The notes beneath the pieces were generated by a model. That model did no database searches. It saw only the letters and a program-made list of their open reading frames with translations, and was not told the DNA's origin. The position numbers and the translations under genes were made by a program. Below are positions 48,701 to 63,307 of a stretch of 64,000 nt of DNA, in pieces. Source of the stretch: Tomocerus qinae (Eukaryota; Arthropoda; Collembola; Entomobryomorpha; Tomoceridae); NCBI GenBank assembly GCA_020055645.1, contig CM034549.1:20357930-20421929 (forward strand), given 5' to 3'. The stretch's first letter is position 1, and every line of letters begins with the position of its first letter.

Positions 48701-51700
48701 ATCAGTTCACTTTAGTCAATTTTCAAATGAACAACTTGTACCAAAGCGTTTTGTGCTTATACTATGTATATAATACCTACCTGTATTTGTAGTATGTCCT
48801 CAGTGTAGATATTAAGTAGATGACATGAATAATTAGATAGCAGCAGTGTCTTGTACGAAGTTCAACGATGTAATACGTGTGCACGAGACAGACGAAACAA
48901 GTCCAGATACAACTACGTAAAATTGCATTGTATTAAATTACTTGGACAACTTAATTTAATCAGTTTAAATGTAGACGACACAACAAGGAGACAAAGCAGT
49001 CAGTCAGCTAAAGATAGCTTACGAAAAGAAGACAATACAATGCCTAGATGAAGTAAAACTCTCCATAAGGGCAGAACAACAATCTGTATTCAAATTGGCT
49101 TACATTTTCAGATTTTTATTGTCTGCATAGACACTTAGGTATTTTCTCTTCTACTCATATTATTATTATGCGAAAGCTTGAACTGGACTCCTTTCCTCTC
49201 ATCTGCAGTCTGCACAAAATCTTGATTGATGTACATATACATAGTCACTAATATTCTGGTTGAGCTAAAGTTGTACTGCTGTGGCACTATGCATTTTGTG
49301 GAGCCGTAGTACTTCAGTTCTCCTTTTTTAAATCTCTACCATATAGACAGAATTTTTTGGTGCACCAATTGAAAATGAGTTGTAAACGACATTCAACAAT
49401 TTTTGATGCCAACGATGACATACAGACAACTTAAGTTATATCCAAGATATGGTATGCAATTTGAAACGCACGGTTGACTTAAAAAACTGGAAGTGGTAAA
49501 CAATTTTTAAGTGAAATAATTGAAATCCTGGCAAGTAAAAATGTCAAACTTCTTTTAAACTCATTACTATTGTTAAAACAGATTACTTTAAAATTACTGA
49601 TAAAACCACATTGGAAAAATGGAAAGTAACAGCTAACTACTGTACTATAGGAAAAACGGAATATGAGTTGGGAATGGGAAAATGGGATTGATGGAAAGTT
49701 GAAAATGGTACCAAAAAGTTTTGGAAACAATAATGATAGAGTTACTAAAAGAAAATTGAAAAAGCACTGGCTTGCTTTTAGAAAACCGAAGATAGCATTG
49801 GGCGAGTGGTTAGTTACTGTACTCTGCGTGGTTGGAAAACTGAAAATATTGGACCTAGCAATAATTTGCGGCAAAGTGAAAATTGGAGTGACATTATTCT
49901 TAAGAATTTTTGAAAAGCACTTTGGAAAAGCGATAATAGTAACAATTGATTTCTTTTGATTACAGGGCCAGTTCTCAATGGGCACACGTTGTTGTCTTTC
50001 TCATATGCCGGCAATCATGCTTACGGAGTTGGGGTTCGCATCAAAAAGGCTCACCTTTGGGTCAAGATGGACTACCGGTCATCGATAGGAAGACACTTTG
50101 GCCACTTGCTTCATCCGAAGGGAATTAACCTGTATGTCTTCCAAGTCCAAGGCAATTTTTCACACCAATCATCCCACCACAAAGTTCATCTCAACAGTCA
50201 GGTATTGTAATACTACCTTCACAAAAATTCTTGTAGATATGATTATAACCTGATGCAGTTTAGCAGTGTAATGGATAAACCATTGCTTTGTGATCTGCAA
50301 AAGTAGCAATCTTTGGGGAGCATAATACTTAGCATTGTGACCTGGTGGGTCATTATGGCATAAAAGAATAGAAACCGGAGAGTTGTAAGAGCACATACAT
50401 GCAGGTAGATTACTAGGGCTATAAAGATGTATATGTGGTAGGCCAAATGAGTAGTCACGCCAGAGGTTTGAGCAGGATTATTTCCTTGTGGATTGCAATA
50501 ACAAAATTCAGATACTTTTATATAGAAATGAGCATTATATCTCGTATTTTGAAAGAATGGTCCAAAATAGAAAGTAGTGATGACGAATGCAAATAGTTAT
50601 TTAATTGGATTGGATTTGGCAATCGTTTGAGAAATTCTATAATTTATTAGGTGCCCGATTGCTATTTACTAATTATTACCATAATGGTCACATAATTGAA
50701 CAAGTTTTTTTTATTGTTTGATTGAACTCAGATGGTACATGGGCCAATAGAACATTGGGTGTGAACGCTCATTGGGCCTACCACACATACCTTGGCTAAC
50801 AGTGTACCTAAGTGTAAGTTAGCGGTAGAAAACCTTTTGATAATGATGTCTTGATTTGATGGGTAATGTTGCCTGAATTTCAACTAGGTAACCTTTCTTA
50901 CTATCAATTCCAGTTTTATGAAAATTAGCAACTCATTTTCATAATCGGCTCCTTTCACTAATTACATAGCATATTGAGGATGGAGGGAAACAAGTATATA
51001 ATATCCTCTAACCTACCCACTAACTACCACACAGGGTACACAGTGTCAATAATTTATGTCTTAATTTCTAGTACAAGGAGAGGCAATTGCAGTTGCAGAT
51101 CATGCCATGATTTTTTGTGTGCACATTAGCCTATGAATAAGTACCTACTGGCTGGTATTATTATTTTAACTTATTTACCTGCAGCAGAACATAAAAGTTT
51201 ATTATATCAGTTCTTCGTAGCAGGTTACGTTAGCGTACCACTGTACTTAATTGTGTAAAGCTGTCTCTCAATTGCTCAATTTCACATGAATATAAAAGAA
51301 TGGATCAGAATAATTTGCATTTTGACTTTTCAGTAGAGTATTACTTCTTATGCCTTCCACTTCAATTAGAAACCTGTTGTAACAATGAAGTGAAAAAATG
51401 TTGTGTGCAGAAATATGCGATAAAGGCACTGTCGAGTGTTGACTGTGACTTTGAGCGCAGGTTTCTTTTGTTGAAAATGATGAAAAATCTGCATTGAAAT
51501 TCATTTTTTGTGTTGGTGCGTATCATTAGGAATACTAATAGTAGATAGAAGGAAAATGCATGTGCATGCCAGTAATTCGAATATATTTTTACAGGAAATC
51601 TCTCTGGATCTGGTCGTGTCTCGGACCTTATCTTTGGATTCTCTCGGTTGGCAAAAACTGGATGTGTCTCATGTTGTTCAAAAATGGTATGGAAAATTGA

Positions 51701-52422
51701 GTCGACATCGAATTCGCCACTCCCACCATAACAATCATCGAGATAAACTGACGTTGCTGGTGGACTGTTCAGGCTGTGGTTACTCCATCCATCCGATCAT
51801 CTTTAGTCGCGACAACTCTGTGATTTCTTCCGAAAATAATTCTGACGGGGATGATTCGAACCGTAGTAGCGAGCATGAAGACTCTCCTCAGTCCTACGCT
51901 TCTGCCGAGAGCCGTGATAGTGGAAAAGGAAACACAATGAATTTGCCTTTCACAGAAGGAGGAGGGTTCCGTAGTCCCGAGTTCAAGAAAGTAGATAATT
52001 TGACAGAAATACCGTTCCTAGTGCTGGAGACAGAGTCTGCACCGAATTTTAAGCGTAGTCGTCGGAGAGCCTTAGAATGCAGTCCTCGTGTGAAGCATTG
52101 CTGCAAGCAGCGATTCTACATCAGCTTTCGAGATCTGGGATGGGATGACTGGATCATTGCACCCAGGGGCTATTATGCAAACTATTGCCGTGGCCATTGC
52201 GGCGGACTTCACCGAACACCAGACACTTTTCTCAATTACCACACTCATGTGATTGAAGAGTATCGGAGGACTCAGGCTGGTCAAGTTAATCTTAGTGGAA
52301 TCACTCCTTGTTGTGCTCCGACTAAATTTGCTCCCATGTCGCTGATTTATTTTGGTCCTGACCTCAACATAATTAAAAGAGATCTCCCTAAAATGATAGT
52401 TGAAGAATGCGGCTGTCCGTGA
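42782..52422 (+). CDS. Actbeta: Activin-beta / inhibin-beta type TGF-beta ligand precursor
   Basis: Three exons (42782-43250, 49966-50201, 51595-52422) join in phase to 510 aa. A signal peptide (VTFLYFVLVLSCSFG) leads a long propeptide, with the conserved RIKKAHLWVKMDY strand in exon 2. A furin-type site, KRSRRR, releases a mature chain of about 117 residues (394-510). The chain has nine cysteines in the activin pattern: an extra N-terminal Cys, CC, NYCRGHC, PCC and ECGCP at the end. WDDWIIAPRGYYANYC and MIVEECGC are typical of activin-beta rather than BMP or myostatin types. It is a secreted dimeric ligand, expected to signal through activin type I (Baboon-like) receptors. Intron 1 begins with GC (ACAG/GCAAGT), not GT. 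Confidence 0.93.
43251..49965 (+). other. 6.7 kb GC-AG intron 1 of the activin-like gene
   Basis: Starts GCAAGT, matching the usual GC-AG donor consensus, and ends TTACAG. It is otherwise AT-rich with no firm gene. About 49490-49960 is a degenerate duplication (unit about 175 bases, sharing TTACTGTACT and GGAAAA strings) that creates accidental open frames on both strands. Confidence 0.6.
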
Positions 52423-55400
52423 AATGGGTAATTTTCACAGAAAATCATTCCAGAGATCTAGCCACTTGATATGTTGACAGAAAGAGAGAAAGAGACAGAC
52501 AGACAGACATACTGTATCAGTACATCCAGTCAGTAGCTAGCTACCTATCAGTAAGGCATACTTTGGCTTCAGAATCTCTAGGAGTTGCTCTACATCTATT
52601 TAAAAGTCTGATGGCCTGTCAAAATTCCATTGTAAATCCAATCTCAGACAGAACTACCGACAGACTCACTCAATCAGAGTGCTTTGCACTCACTCTCTTA
52701 TCTCATTTTCTCTGGTCTGGCGAATGTTAATAGCAACAAATTGTAGAATATAGAAGTTTTCTCAGAATTTTAAGAAATAAATACTTAGAATGAGGAATGT
52801 GTAGTGTACGGGGACTGACCGTAAGAGCATTTCTTACTTCCCCACTACATACACAATACAGTGTATGGATGGCCAGCATGTCCATGATAAATAATCTCAG
52901 AAAAGGCATGGATCCAAAAGATTGAAGACTGCCCACCGACGACTACAAGTCCAAGTCCAGATCCAGACTAGGACTCTGTCAATTTTGTGATAAATACTGG
53001 AAAATATTGCAAATTGTCTGCTTCTCTTGCGGTTGTGATGTTGAAAAATGATGTTGTTGACCAGAACCGACGAATGGGTTTACTTAATCTACTTATCTCA
53101 TACTGTACTGTAAAAATACATAACTGATTAATGTAATCTACTTTTAGCGTGTTTGCAAACTATGTGCTGAATTTTATATTTGCTCTCTATTTCGTGTGAG
53201 TGAATTCATCCATCCGTTCACTCTTCAATTCTAATAATTCCGTGCTACTACATATAGTATGTATGTATATGCTACAAATTCAGTGACATTCGTATATAGT
53301 TGATCATGTTAAGTATGCATTAGTATTATTAGTTTAGTGAATCCTTTGAAATATTGAGATAAACATTGTCAAGAGAAACATTTAGCACATTATATAGTGT
53401 GCAACCTTGTATTACATTGCAATACACAATAAGATAAATACCTCCATCGCTACTTATAATAGCTATGTAGCCTCGCTATAAGATACGGATACATATACAG
53501 ACAACATATATGATTATTGTTAGATTTTTATACTAAATTGACTTGTTTAAGAAAAGTGAAAGCTTAAATGGCATTATTGACTCAACAGGATTTTTAAGCG
53601 TGAGAAGACAAGGTGAATGTAGCTGTAACACCACAGCGTAATTCCGTTTGGAGTAAGTACATAAACTCAGTTCCAGTAAAATCATAATAGTGTAAAAGTG
53701 TAGTAGTTGCAGTAATACGTTTGTAGAGTACCTAATAACGTAGGTAAAAATGTTGTATGAGTGTGAAATTTTTAAAAATACTCGTGTGTAGAAAATACAA
53801 GATGCTATTTATCAGTACATATAATAATTAAGTAAGACTAATTAAATGTTACTTATATTAATCTCATCTTCCAATACGTGAGTCCAGCCCAGACCATGGT
53901 GCATTTCAATTTTTGTTGCCATTGCTATGCTAAAGCGAATTAACCAATAAAGATAATATATAACCATGTCATATCTTAGATGACACCTCTACTTTTACTG
54001 TCAATTTAAATATTCAGTTGCTCTATATGCAAGCAATGCAAGAGAGACAAATGGCAATCTTATAGCAATAATTTAGCAATAATCTAACATACCACACCAC
54101 TTACTGCAAATGGAAAAGTTTCGAGTCTAACTCCATAATATGGGATATATATTTAGTATGCATGTATAGATATAGATTCTATACATGGAATGCCACACAA
54201 GTAGTATTTGCGTACGTGTTAGCATTCTATCAGTTTGTGTCTATAGTTATTCCTTTTTTTGCATGGTTATTATATAAAATGTGCATTTACAAGTTCGGTG
54301 AATGTGCAGCAAAGTATTTACGAAAGAAGCAGCTGTGCATTGCGAATTTCTGCATTTAAAATAAACTTTTATCTGCGTATAGACGAATCGAATCCTGCGT
54401 CCATAAAACTAACCCAAATGTCCAAATCTGCCTTCCCACTATTTCGCTTTGTATTAAAACAGACAGGTTTACATAAGGAAATCAGATTATACTTGTAGAA
54501 AGTGCACGTGTAAAGAAATGTATATTGATATTAGTAGCTCATTAAGATAATACTTGTTAAGTGTGGAAATCTCGTCGTCATACTTTCATACATACCCATA
54601 GAATACATAATAGATGCACAGTCACTCCCTAGAGTCGCAATTCCTTTTGTTATTCACACACAATCTAATGCAACAATTCAAGGAGGCAAAGAAACAAGAC
54701 ATTACATTGCAACTGCAATTTACTGCATTACATTCCAACATTAGGCAAGAAAATATAAGCTAACCAAATGCCGGCTTGGCTCTATCTTCTGTCCTTGACA
54801 TTTCAATGTAGTAGACAGTACCTAATAGCTATTGTATACATGCAGTAATAGTAAACAATTTTTTGTCGCTGCAATTTTTATTTTAATGCAGATTTGTGTA
54901 TTCAGAGTCATTTATTAACTATAGAATTTAGACTAAAATATCCATATGTGCAAACATTTCTAAAGAACTGACCTGCTATTTACTATTATTCATGTTTCTG
55001 TCCATACCAGTAAATCTCACTATTTGAACGCACATATTGATCGTGGATTGCTGCGCAGAAAAGAAAGGAACATGTCTAATATTTTTTAACTTCATAATAT
55101 CATCATTTTTTACATTTCTCTTGTCACAACACAAAAATTCGTAGTATAATATCAGTATAACAACAAGTAAGGCGAGTTGTGCAGAAAGTCATTTTTATGC
55201 GAGCAATTTTTTTAGATCCTTTTTGCATAGGGTAATATGCAATTATATTAGAAACAGGCTGAGCTGATACCTTTTATTTGTATGCCGCTTGAAATACAAT
55301 GTAAAAACATGTACCTCAAGAAGAAAGGTATAGAAATTCCTTTAATCAAAATTCAAAATGCATTCTAACAATGCACAAAGGCAATAGATAGGTAAAATTA

Positions 55401-58400
55401 GGTATTTGTGCAATAAATAAAATGCTAATTGAACTGCCACATTTCCCCACAAATATTCAGGTGTATCAGCAATTAATTTATCCATCTGTGGTTTACATAG
55501 TGTCAGTTTTCTCAAGTTCACCGTTAAATGTTATTACGAGTATAAGAATACCTCCTTCTGTAGTGTGTTTAAAAAAGTGTATTATAAATCTGGTATTCGT
55601 AAATAGGTAAATAATGTAATAAATCATAAAATGTAGTTAGTATAGATTTCTGCAGCATTGGAATGTGAATACAAATATTCATTGTATTTAAATGCAATGT
55701 TTCCACTGCCATTCATAAAGCCAAATTAACGTGTAATTTCTCATGGATTGGTGTGCGAATCAATTACTGGTAAGGTGGTAGTCGTAATTCGGAATAGCAA
55801 ATAAGTATGTAGAAACAAATATGTCCATAGGATATCTTTCTGTTTGTAAATTATATAGAATGCAGGTAATAGCTACAGGGGAGACATGAATTGGTGGCAA
55901 TTGAGGTTTACACTATTGCAATTTAATTGGGTACTGAAGATACAGTCGAATGCACTAAAACATATACAAATGAATCCATTTATTACAAGACTGGAAATTG
56001 AAAATTCCTGTTCAACTTTGTGTTTCATGCTTGGAAAAGTTGTTACATAGTATAAGCACTAAAATATCGAATAAGGCATACATTTCCATATTCTAATGAT
56101 AAGAAATATAGTATTATTTTAATTGTATTATTGCCACGAGCCTATCTTTATAATTGAAATAGCATTTCTCTAAGTACGAATGCTACTTTTAAGTTTGTAA
56201 TGGCTGTAGAAAAGTCAAAATTGTATGTAAATGTAATATATTGTAAAATGAACACTAACTACTGACTCACACGGAGAAAATGAACCAATGTCTTGTTCCA
56301 TTTCTAAGAGTGGAAAGAAGCAGTGTATATAATATACTTGACTGTAATTACTAGATTAGCTTGTGTAATATAAATGAAGAATAATATTATGGTAATGTAA
56401 AATGGGCCCATTTAATACCTATCCATTCAATCGTTTACATAAACTAATCAAATTAGCATAATTAGAGCAGGAATTTAGTTTTCCCTTATCCTTTTAATAT
56501 GTGTCCCCTTTTTATTCATTGCATGTACTCCTACCATCTATACTATGATAATTATACATTAGTTAATATGTAGAGCAACCATTTTAGTGTCTCACTTTGT
56601 ATAATATGATTGATGAAAATGATGTAATTACCTATGCTGAAGTAATATCCATTGAAGAAATTATTTACCATAAATTATATTATTATTTCGTACTATTCTT
56701 ATCCTTGATGTAATCCTACTAATTCTGTTCGATTATTTATTACTTTATTATAGACTATACACACAACAGTATAATAGTAACAATGTACCAGTAATTATGT
56801 ATTGCAGATTGCAAATTTTAAAAACTCGTATCCTGGTTGGTGACGTAATTAACATAATATAATAAATATATAGTGATATGGTGATGTGATGTATCTAATC
56901 TACTTTCCTCAGTAGCTCGTGAAGCACTTGGTTTGCAAATAAATGCATACTGATTTAAAAGACTAAATTATAATTGCGTTTACATTTACTTAGATATTCC
57001 CCTCGATAACCATTCATGCCTTAAATCTTCTACTACTAAGGATTCATATACTAATTATTATTTTCATTGGGTGAAACTCAATAGTACCTTCTCATGGTTT
57101 CGTAAGAGCAATAAGAGGATTGGTTTCCTACCATGGTCAATGAGTTTATTGATATCATTAAATTATTTATGTAGGGTAATATTCCACAGTAGTAACATTA
57201 CGTATACCCGGCACGAATAAATAATCCGCTTATATACGAAAGTACCTCCTCTAAATGTTTATGTGTAGCTCAACATTAAGTTCTCCAATTAATGCTAAAA
57301 ATAGGTGCAATTTCACTGTTACATATTTATCGATATCTTACTATAGTTATGCATAAATGTTACATTTAAAGGTGCGGATCAAGGATGAAAGGACACATAC
57401 AAAGGTAGCTTTTTGTCAAACCAAAATAATTTCTATACGTATAGACAACACGTATATACGACATGAGTAGCATTTTTCATTAATAAATTCTCTTATTATC
57501 TTTACATCATTATTGATATTTCACGTCAACCCCTGCTAGCACACATATTTCTTTCGCAATCAACATAGTGTGCACCTTTCAACTTTCGGAAGTTGGCCAA
57601 AAACCAATAAATGAACAAATGTTGGTTCACCACAAAAATCGCTTAAGAATGTTTCCATTTCGTTGCGTGACTCATTAGCATCTTCATCAATATTAACTAC
57701 TATTTTCCTTTCAGTTTGCTAGGTAGACATTAAAAAAATTGGGCAACGGGATAAATCTAGTTAAAACGACCGAACTATTACCTATTTTCGATAGCATGTG
57801 TGACGTGCTATTCTACGGAATGTATGTGGCGTACTTCTAGGGATATGCACAGTAATGCTAAAGGATTAAACAACCTTTTCATTTTCAATTAAGTACCTAT
57901 AAAAGCACAAATCTCATTTTAGCACATTAACTTATGCTCCATTTCATAAACATTATTTTCATACCAAATTAATTGTTTAGAGTAAGCAGGTGTTGTAAAC
58001 TCCCATGATAGACCTAAACTAATTCCTTTTAGTTACACTGAGAGTCTAGTAGCTTCATTTTCTGAATTGACAGTCTCATTGCATAACTATTCAGTATTTT
58101 TGTAAACAGCCTATGCCTAAAAATATGACTTTCCTCTCAATTTTCACTGCATATTGTATCAAACTGGCTTAGTATACTTTGCCTGACTATGCTAATTAAA
58201 CCTGTATCGTACGATACAAAAGAAGAATAAATTATTACAATGGCACATGAAAAGGCGATCTAGTCATTTACAATAATGTTCTGCATTAAAATAAAAATTA
58301 CCTAAGCAAATTAGCATAATAGAATTGTACCTATACATAATGAACGAATTTCAGTAAGTTTCCATCTATCCTCTTATGGGAAACTTCCCCATTTTCTTTA

Positions 58401-59025
58401 GTTGATTCACTGCACGCACTTTTGCAATATAAAAATTATTATGATAATGATGCATTAATAAATTGTCCATGTAAATAATTATTTCAGCTTCATATTTATT
58501 CTAGTACAGATTCAAAAGATGCAAATGTGGTAGGGTCTCTTCTACAAAGAAATTTTCTACTTAAAATAAACCCTGTATCGAGCTGGCGTGATCCAACCGA
58601 AAGCAATTAGAATACTATAGTAGTGAAGGTGGATTAGAAAGGTTGGTATAATTTTGCGTGATTATAGCCAACCCGGTATCCGAAATATTCTGACTTAGCA
58701 ACTCATAAATTTCTCATGTAAGCCTGATCAGGGTCAGACTTGGTATTAACATTGTCCTTCATTCTGTTTTCGCTTAAATAACCGTCTGTAGGTTTGCAAT
58801 TCTGATGCACTTGAATTTTGAATCTGACAGAGTAACATGTCTCAGATTACTGCTCCACAAATGGTACATTTATATGTTTACCAGGCCATCCTGGCATTTT
58901 CAGTGAAAAATAGGAAGTTGGACAATAATAAAAGTCTCCGCAATTCCATTGCTTTCTCTTAAATTAAGCAAACTGTGCAACCAGTGAAGTTACAAAGTTC
59001 GTAGTTTATACTGAGATCTGGAAAA
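52423..59025. other. Activin-like 3' UTR and long intergenic region
   Basis: An AATAAA at 52776-52781 could end the activin-like mRNA about 360 bases after the stop; later hexamers are also possible. A GACA repeat lies at about 52495. From about 53 to 59 kb I see only AT-rich sequence with short chance frames. Confidence 0.45.
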
Positions 59026-61603
59026 ATGGAACGGAATGGACACATTCTATTTCCAACAGTAGAATACGGAATAAACAACTTCCAGGTATAATTTCTTCGC
59101 TTTCTCTTCTTAGTAGCTTTTCTTAAAATTAGTTGAATCATAACTGTGCTTACGAAAAAACGTAGATAACACCTGCTAATGAATTGGTTTAAGTGTAATC
59201 TGCATAAATATGAAAAATTAAATTGTATGGGAATTGGCAAAATTTTCCATTGCCACTTAAAAATGTCAAAATCTGTTGAATCTACTTTCAGATTGACGTT
59301 AAAAAGCAAAATGGGCATCACGATGAATACAGTAGAAATGGGAGTGGACATGAAAGTAATGGGAAGCATTGTGATTGCGAATCCTTAAATACAAACAAAA
59401 AAGAAAGCTACAGCTACAGGACAATATTAAGGCAATGTTTATTTGGCCACGCGCCTTATGTGACCCAAATTCTGAACGAGAATCAGTATTCTCTTAAATG
59501 GTCACCATTAGTCGTTGGAGAAAGTATTCTTCGCTCCGTGAGTAATGTTTGTTTGGTGTCTAATCCGATGTCGGGTCTCCTAATCCTCATTGCCATGTTC
59601 ATTGCCACACCAGTTACAACATCCATTGCCTCCATAACACTTTGTTCTGGACTTTGTACAGCTTTATGGCTAGTTCGCCTTCCTTTGTCCGTTATTCGAA
59701 GTGGGGGAGTAACTTTCAACTGCTTTCTCCTCGGAATTGTCATAGGAGGAGTTTCCGGAAAAAGTGTTTTCTCTGAGAAACCTGAGATAATTTTAGTCTG
59801 CATCGTAGCAGGAGCTTTAACGTATGTATACATAAACATAACATGATTTATAATTTAAAAGTAAGTATTTAAATATATGCATATGATTCCTAATGTAAGG
59901 ATCGTTGTATGGGGCGGTATGGATGGAATCTTATCATTATGCAATTTACCGGTGCTAAATGCCCCAGTAAATCTACTAGGAATTTTTTACATTGGATGCG
60001 GTATCGTCGGTCATTTTAAAGATGACATACCGCTGGTTTCAAATGACGTAACTAATTCCCCAATTGCCAATCAAGAAGAAATGGCTCTTCTCAATGAAAC
60101 AACTTTTTCTGGACCATTATCAAATTCTTCCGTTCCGTATTTTATAAATCCTTCTCCAATCAACCCCTTAAACCAATCTCTAATATGGGAAAACGTTATT
60201 GGAGGTGCATTTTATGGAGTAGCACAGATTTTCGGAACAAACACACCAGTGACTGCCACAATGGTTTATCTTGCTATGCTAATCTACTCTCCTATTTTAT
60301 TTACTCAATCTGTCCTCGGTTCAGCTATTGGGACACTAATGGGTACTATTTCTATCTTTTATTTCTGTAACTTTGTCTTTTACAAAATAAAGTCTGCGAA
60401 ATTGAAAATTAATTTATATAGGAGTGGGGCTAAGTGATCCTCCTTACACAACAGTTTACTCCGGAGGCTGGGCGTACAATTGTCTTTTGACTTCATCTTC
60501 TCTCGGTGGATTCTTTTTAGTACTTAACTTTCACTCGTGGTTGATTTCCTGTGCTGGAACAATTTTGACAGGTCTTTTCTATGGTATTCTTGAAAACGTA
60601 AGTTACATTGTTTGATTGTTAAATAGAGCAAAGAACGAGTAAAAACATGCTTTGTAGTTTGTAGTACATGTACAAATGAGACTTAGAAAAGAAAATCTGA
60701 CATACATTTGGCTTTGACGGAAGAAGAGCTTGAGGTGAGGGAAACAAATGAGATTAATCAATAATGAAAAGGAAACGATCGAGACACGTGCCCAGTAGAA
60801 AATCAACATCAATCATTATTTCACTCAGAAAGAACGGAGTGAATCCCAGTCAGACTCAATTTCCTTGTTAAGCGGAAAATAGAAAATCGAAATTGCTTAA
60901 TACTCTTAGTGTGGAATTGTACACTTGAAACTTAGAAGAGTCTGAGTCACTATTATGAAAAGTTATGGGCAGAGAAAATAGAGTAAAAGGAGCCAAATGT
61001 CATGCAACGTCTCTGTATGCGTTACGCAAATGTAGAACTAACACATTCCTTAGACTCAAGTCTAGTATTTTGGGCTTAGAAATGGTAAGAAGTGATGTGG
61101 AGAAAGAGAGTTGGGGATTTCCACATAAAAAAGTTAGCATTAGGTAGAGCATAGTAAATATGATTTGGAGAGAGGAGTAGTTATTGCAAATGGTTATTAT
61201 TCTTGATTAGATGAAAAGGCTAAGCTTTTATGATTATGCTATGATTTTGTTTAGCCTATTTTTCTATTCAATCCGGCAATTGATCTCACGCAGAGATACA
61301 CTTTGCTAAAAGTCATAAAATTGTTCTTTTTCTGACACGTCACGACTGCAGAGCGGAAAACCAATACTGGGATTGCCTTTCATGATGATGACTTGGCTTA
61401 TTCTGCCTGCTATATTCCAACCCTCTCATCATCCAGGCGAAGATGCAATGGAGTCTGGAGAAGACTCCAGTCCTGGTTTTTGCCAAGCTGTCAGTCGAGT
61501 TCCACTAGCTGAGATCACGACTCCTGAAATTCATCTACAAACCAAAGCCAAGTACAACCGACCGTGGACAAACTCAGTTCGCCCTACTATTTCCTCTGCG
61601 TAA
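59026..61603 (+). CDS. Urea transporter-like membrane protein (SLC14/UT family)
   Basis: Five exons (59026-59085, 59292-59821, 59900-60366, 60425-60597, 61352-61603) join to 493 aa. A hydrophilic Asn/Ser-rich N-terminus of about 75 residues is followed by the two-fold UT hydrophobic fold: NPMSGLLILIAMFIATP, GGVTFNCFLLG, NLPVLNAPVNLLG, then FYGVAQIFGTNTPVTA, LGSAIGTLMG, GGWAYNCLLT and GKPILGLPFMMMTW. The family makes urea channels. The LPxxTxPF signature is eroded in both halves (LPVLNAPV, LPFMMMTW), so the substrate is uncertain. The mid-protein outer loop is long and carries N-glycosylation sites. The exon 3-4 junction is the weakest: using the nearer AG creates a stop, so AGGAG at 60424 was chosen. 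An AATAAA lies at 61886. Confidence 0.82.
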
Positions 61604-63307
61604 ATGCCAAGAGAAACTATTAGGGCTACAACAACAGAAATAGAGCAGAGCGAATCTTACTTTCTTCCAAGTCTGAGAAAACTCTTTTAGATCCTTGCAT
61701 AAATACCTTTTTCGGTTGCAGTTCCCGACGGAACAGCAATCATGTCTATGATCTTGAAATATCTTTGGTATTTATTCATTTATTATCTTACTTTCAGTGC
61801 ATATCATCACATTTCCCTAAAGTAAATACAACAAAACGAATCTTATCGTAGTAGCATTATTTACTTATAAATGTATGTCTACTATAATAAATATTTGCCA
61901 TGTTATTACATTTCAACCCCTATATAGAATATTATAAATGATGATTATATATTATTCTTATGGAGGAATACTTTTACATAGTTCTAATGGCTGATTTAGT
62001 GTCATAAGTGATTACATGAAGAAATTACTTAGATTAAATTGATTACTACTAAAATTATATGAATTGTTTTAATTGAAATTCACAGAAAGCATTAGGTTAG
62101 TGTAACAATTTGCATTTTTTGGATTTATATTTACTAAAACATGCAATTTTATCAGCCATTTTTACAATTAGAGTTTACTCTTTAGACTTTTGTATCGATG
62201 TAACAAGTATACTTTATAGGTAACCTACTATGTATTTATTTTTTTTGTATTCAATAATCTGGTGTTTCTGATTAAAACATTTTGAACTAAAACTGTATTT
62301 CTAGAATAGATTTGCATTAATATTATTCGTCGACCATGGATTTCCAATTTTCCCTAATCATATATAGAAAGTTCAAAATAACTATATAAGAAAGAATAAA
62401 ATCCAGTATTCTATCTATCCATCAGTATTAGACAGTACTATAGCATAAGTACTTCCAATTCCATATTAAGTACATCAACACAATACGTTTTTCATTATAG
62501 TCATGGAAGGGGCGTTTGAAATATCGTAACTTAACATTGTACGTAATAGCACTAACACTAAGAATAATCAATAAAAAATAAAATATTGGATTTAGAATAA
62601 CATTAATTAAATAATAACTTTTTGGCAACTCACGGTCAAGGGAGCACGAGTGTAACTTAAAGATACAAGACATAATAACACAACCCCTCTTTGTGCATTT
62701 AAATACTATCTATGTTACATACAAAAGTGTTTGGTACACATAATATATGAAACATATCTTGTACGCTTTGCATACTAACAAACATAGTGCACTTATAAAA
62801 CTAGTTAAATATACTATGAGCCTCTATATGTATTTAACGGGAACTAAGAACGTGGGAACATTCATTTGCAAAATATCTTTTTAAGTACTTGCATTAAATG
62901 TGTAAGTACTACTTAAATGTGCGTTTCGAGTTAACATAGAGCTTTTTTAACACTAACTTCAGATCTATCGAATTGAACAAGTAAAATGTTCCAAACCGAG
63001 CTTTGATTAAAATAAACCTTCATAACAGAATTCCAAAACAACGGCACATCTATGTAATAGTTTGTAAATTGGTAAATATTTTAAGTACTTAAACAGCTTG
63101 GAGTCGTCATTATAGTACATTTTAACACAACATTGCGTTACAATGAAAATAAGATTTGCAATTCAAGTAATAGATCCAAATGAAGTGCAAACTTACCCAT
63201 TGACAATGAGTATCAATAAAATTGCAAAAAAGAAAACTCAACATTATAAATAATAAGTAATCTGGAATTAAACAACAAATGAATCGTTTTTAGTGATATT
63301 TCACTCG
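61604..63307. other. Convergent intergenic region
   Basis: Holds the 3' UTR of the urea-transporter-like gene (AATAAA at 61886-61891) and presumably the 3' UTR of the DEP gene from the other side. No coding sequence is seen. Confidence 0.55.

Noticed and set aside
49479-49985. 168-codon minus-strand frame near activin exon 2
   Set aside because: Low-complexity Phe/Leu/Ser content from a GAAAA-rich duplicated stretch, antisense to an exon on one side; no recognisable domain.
59483-59839. 118-codon minus-strand frame
   Set aside because: Antisense shadow of the urea-transporter exon 2, whose membrane segments and splice phases are convincing.
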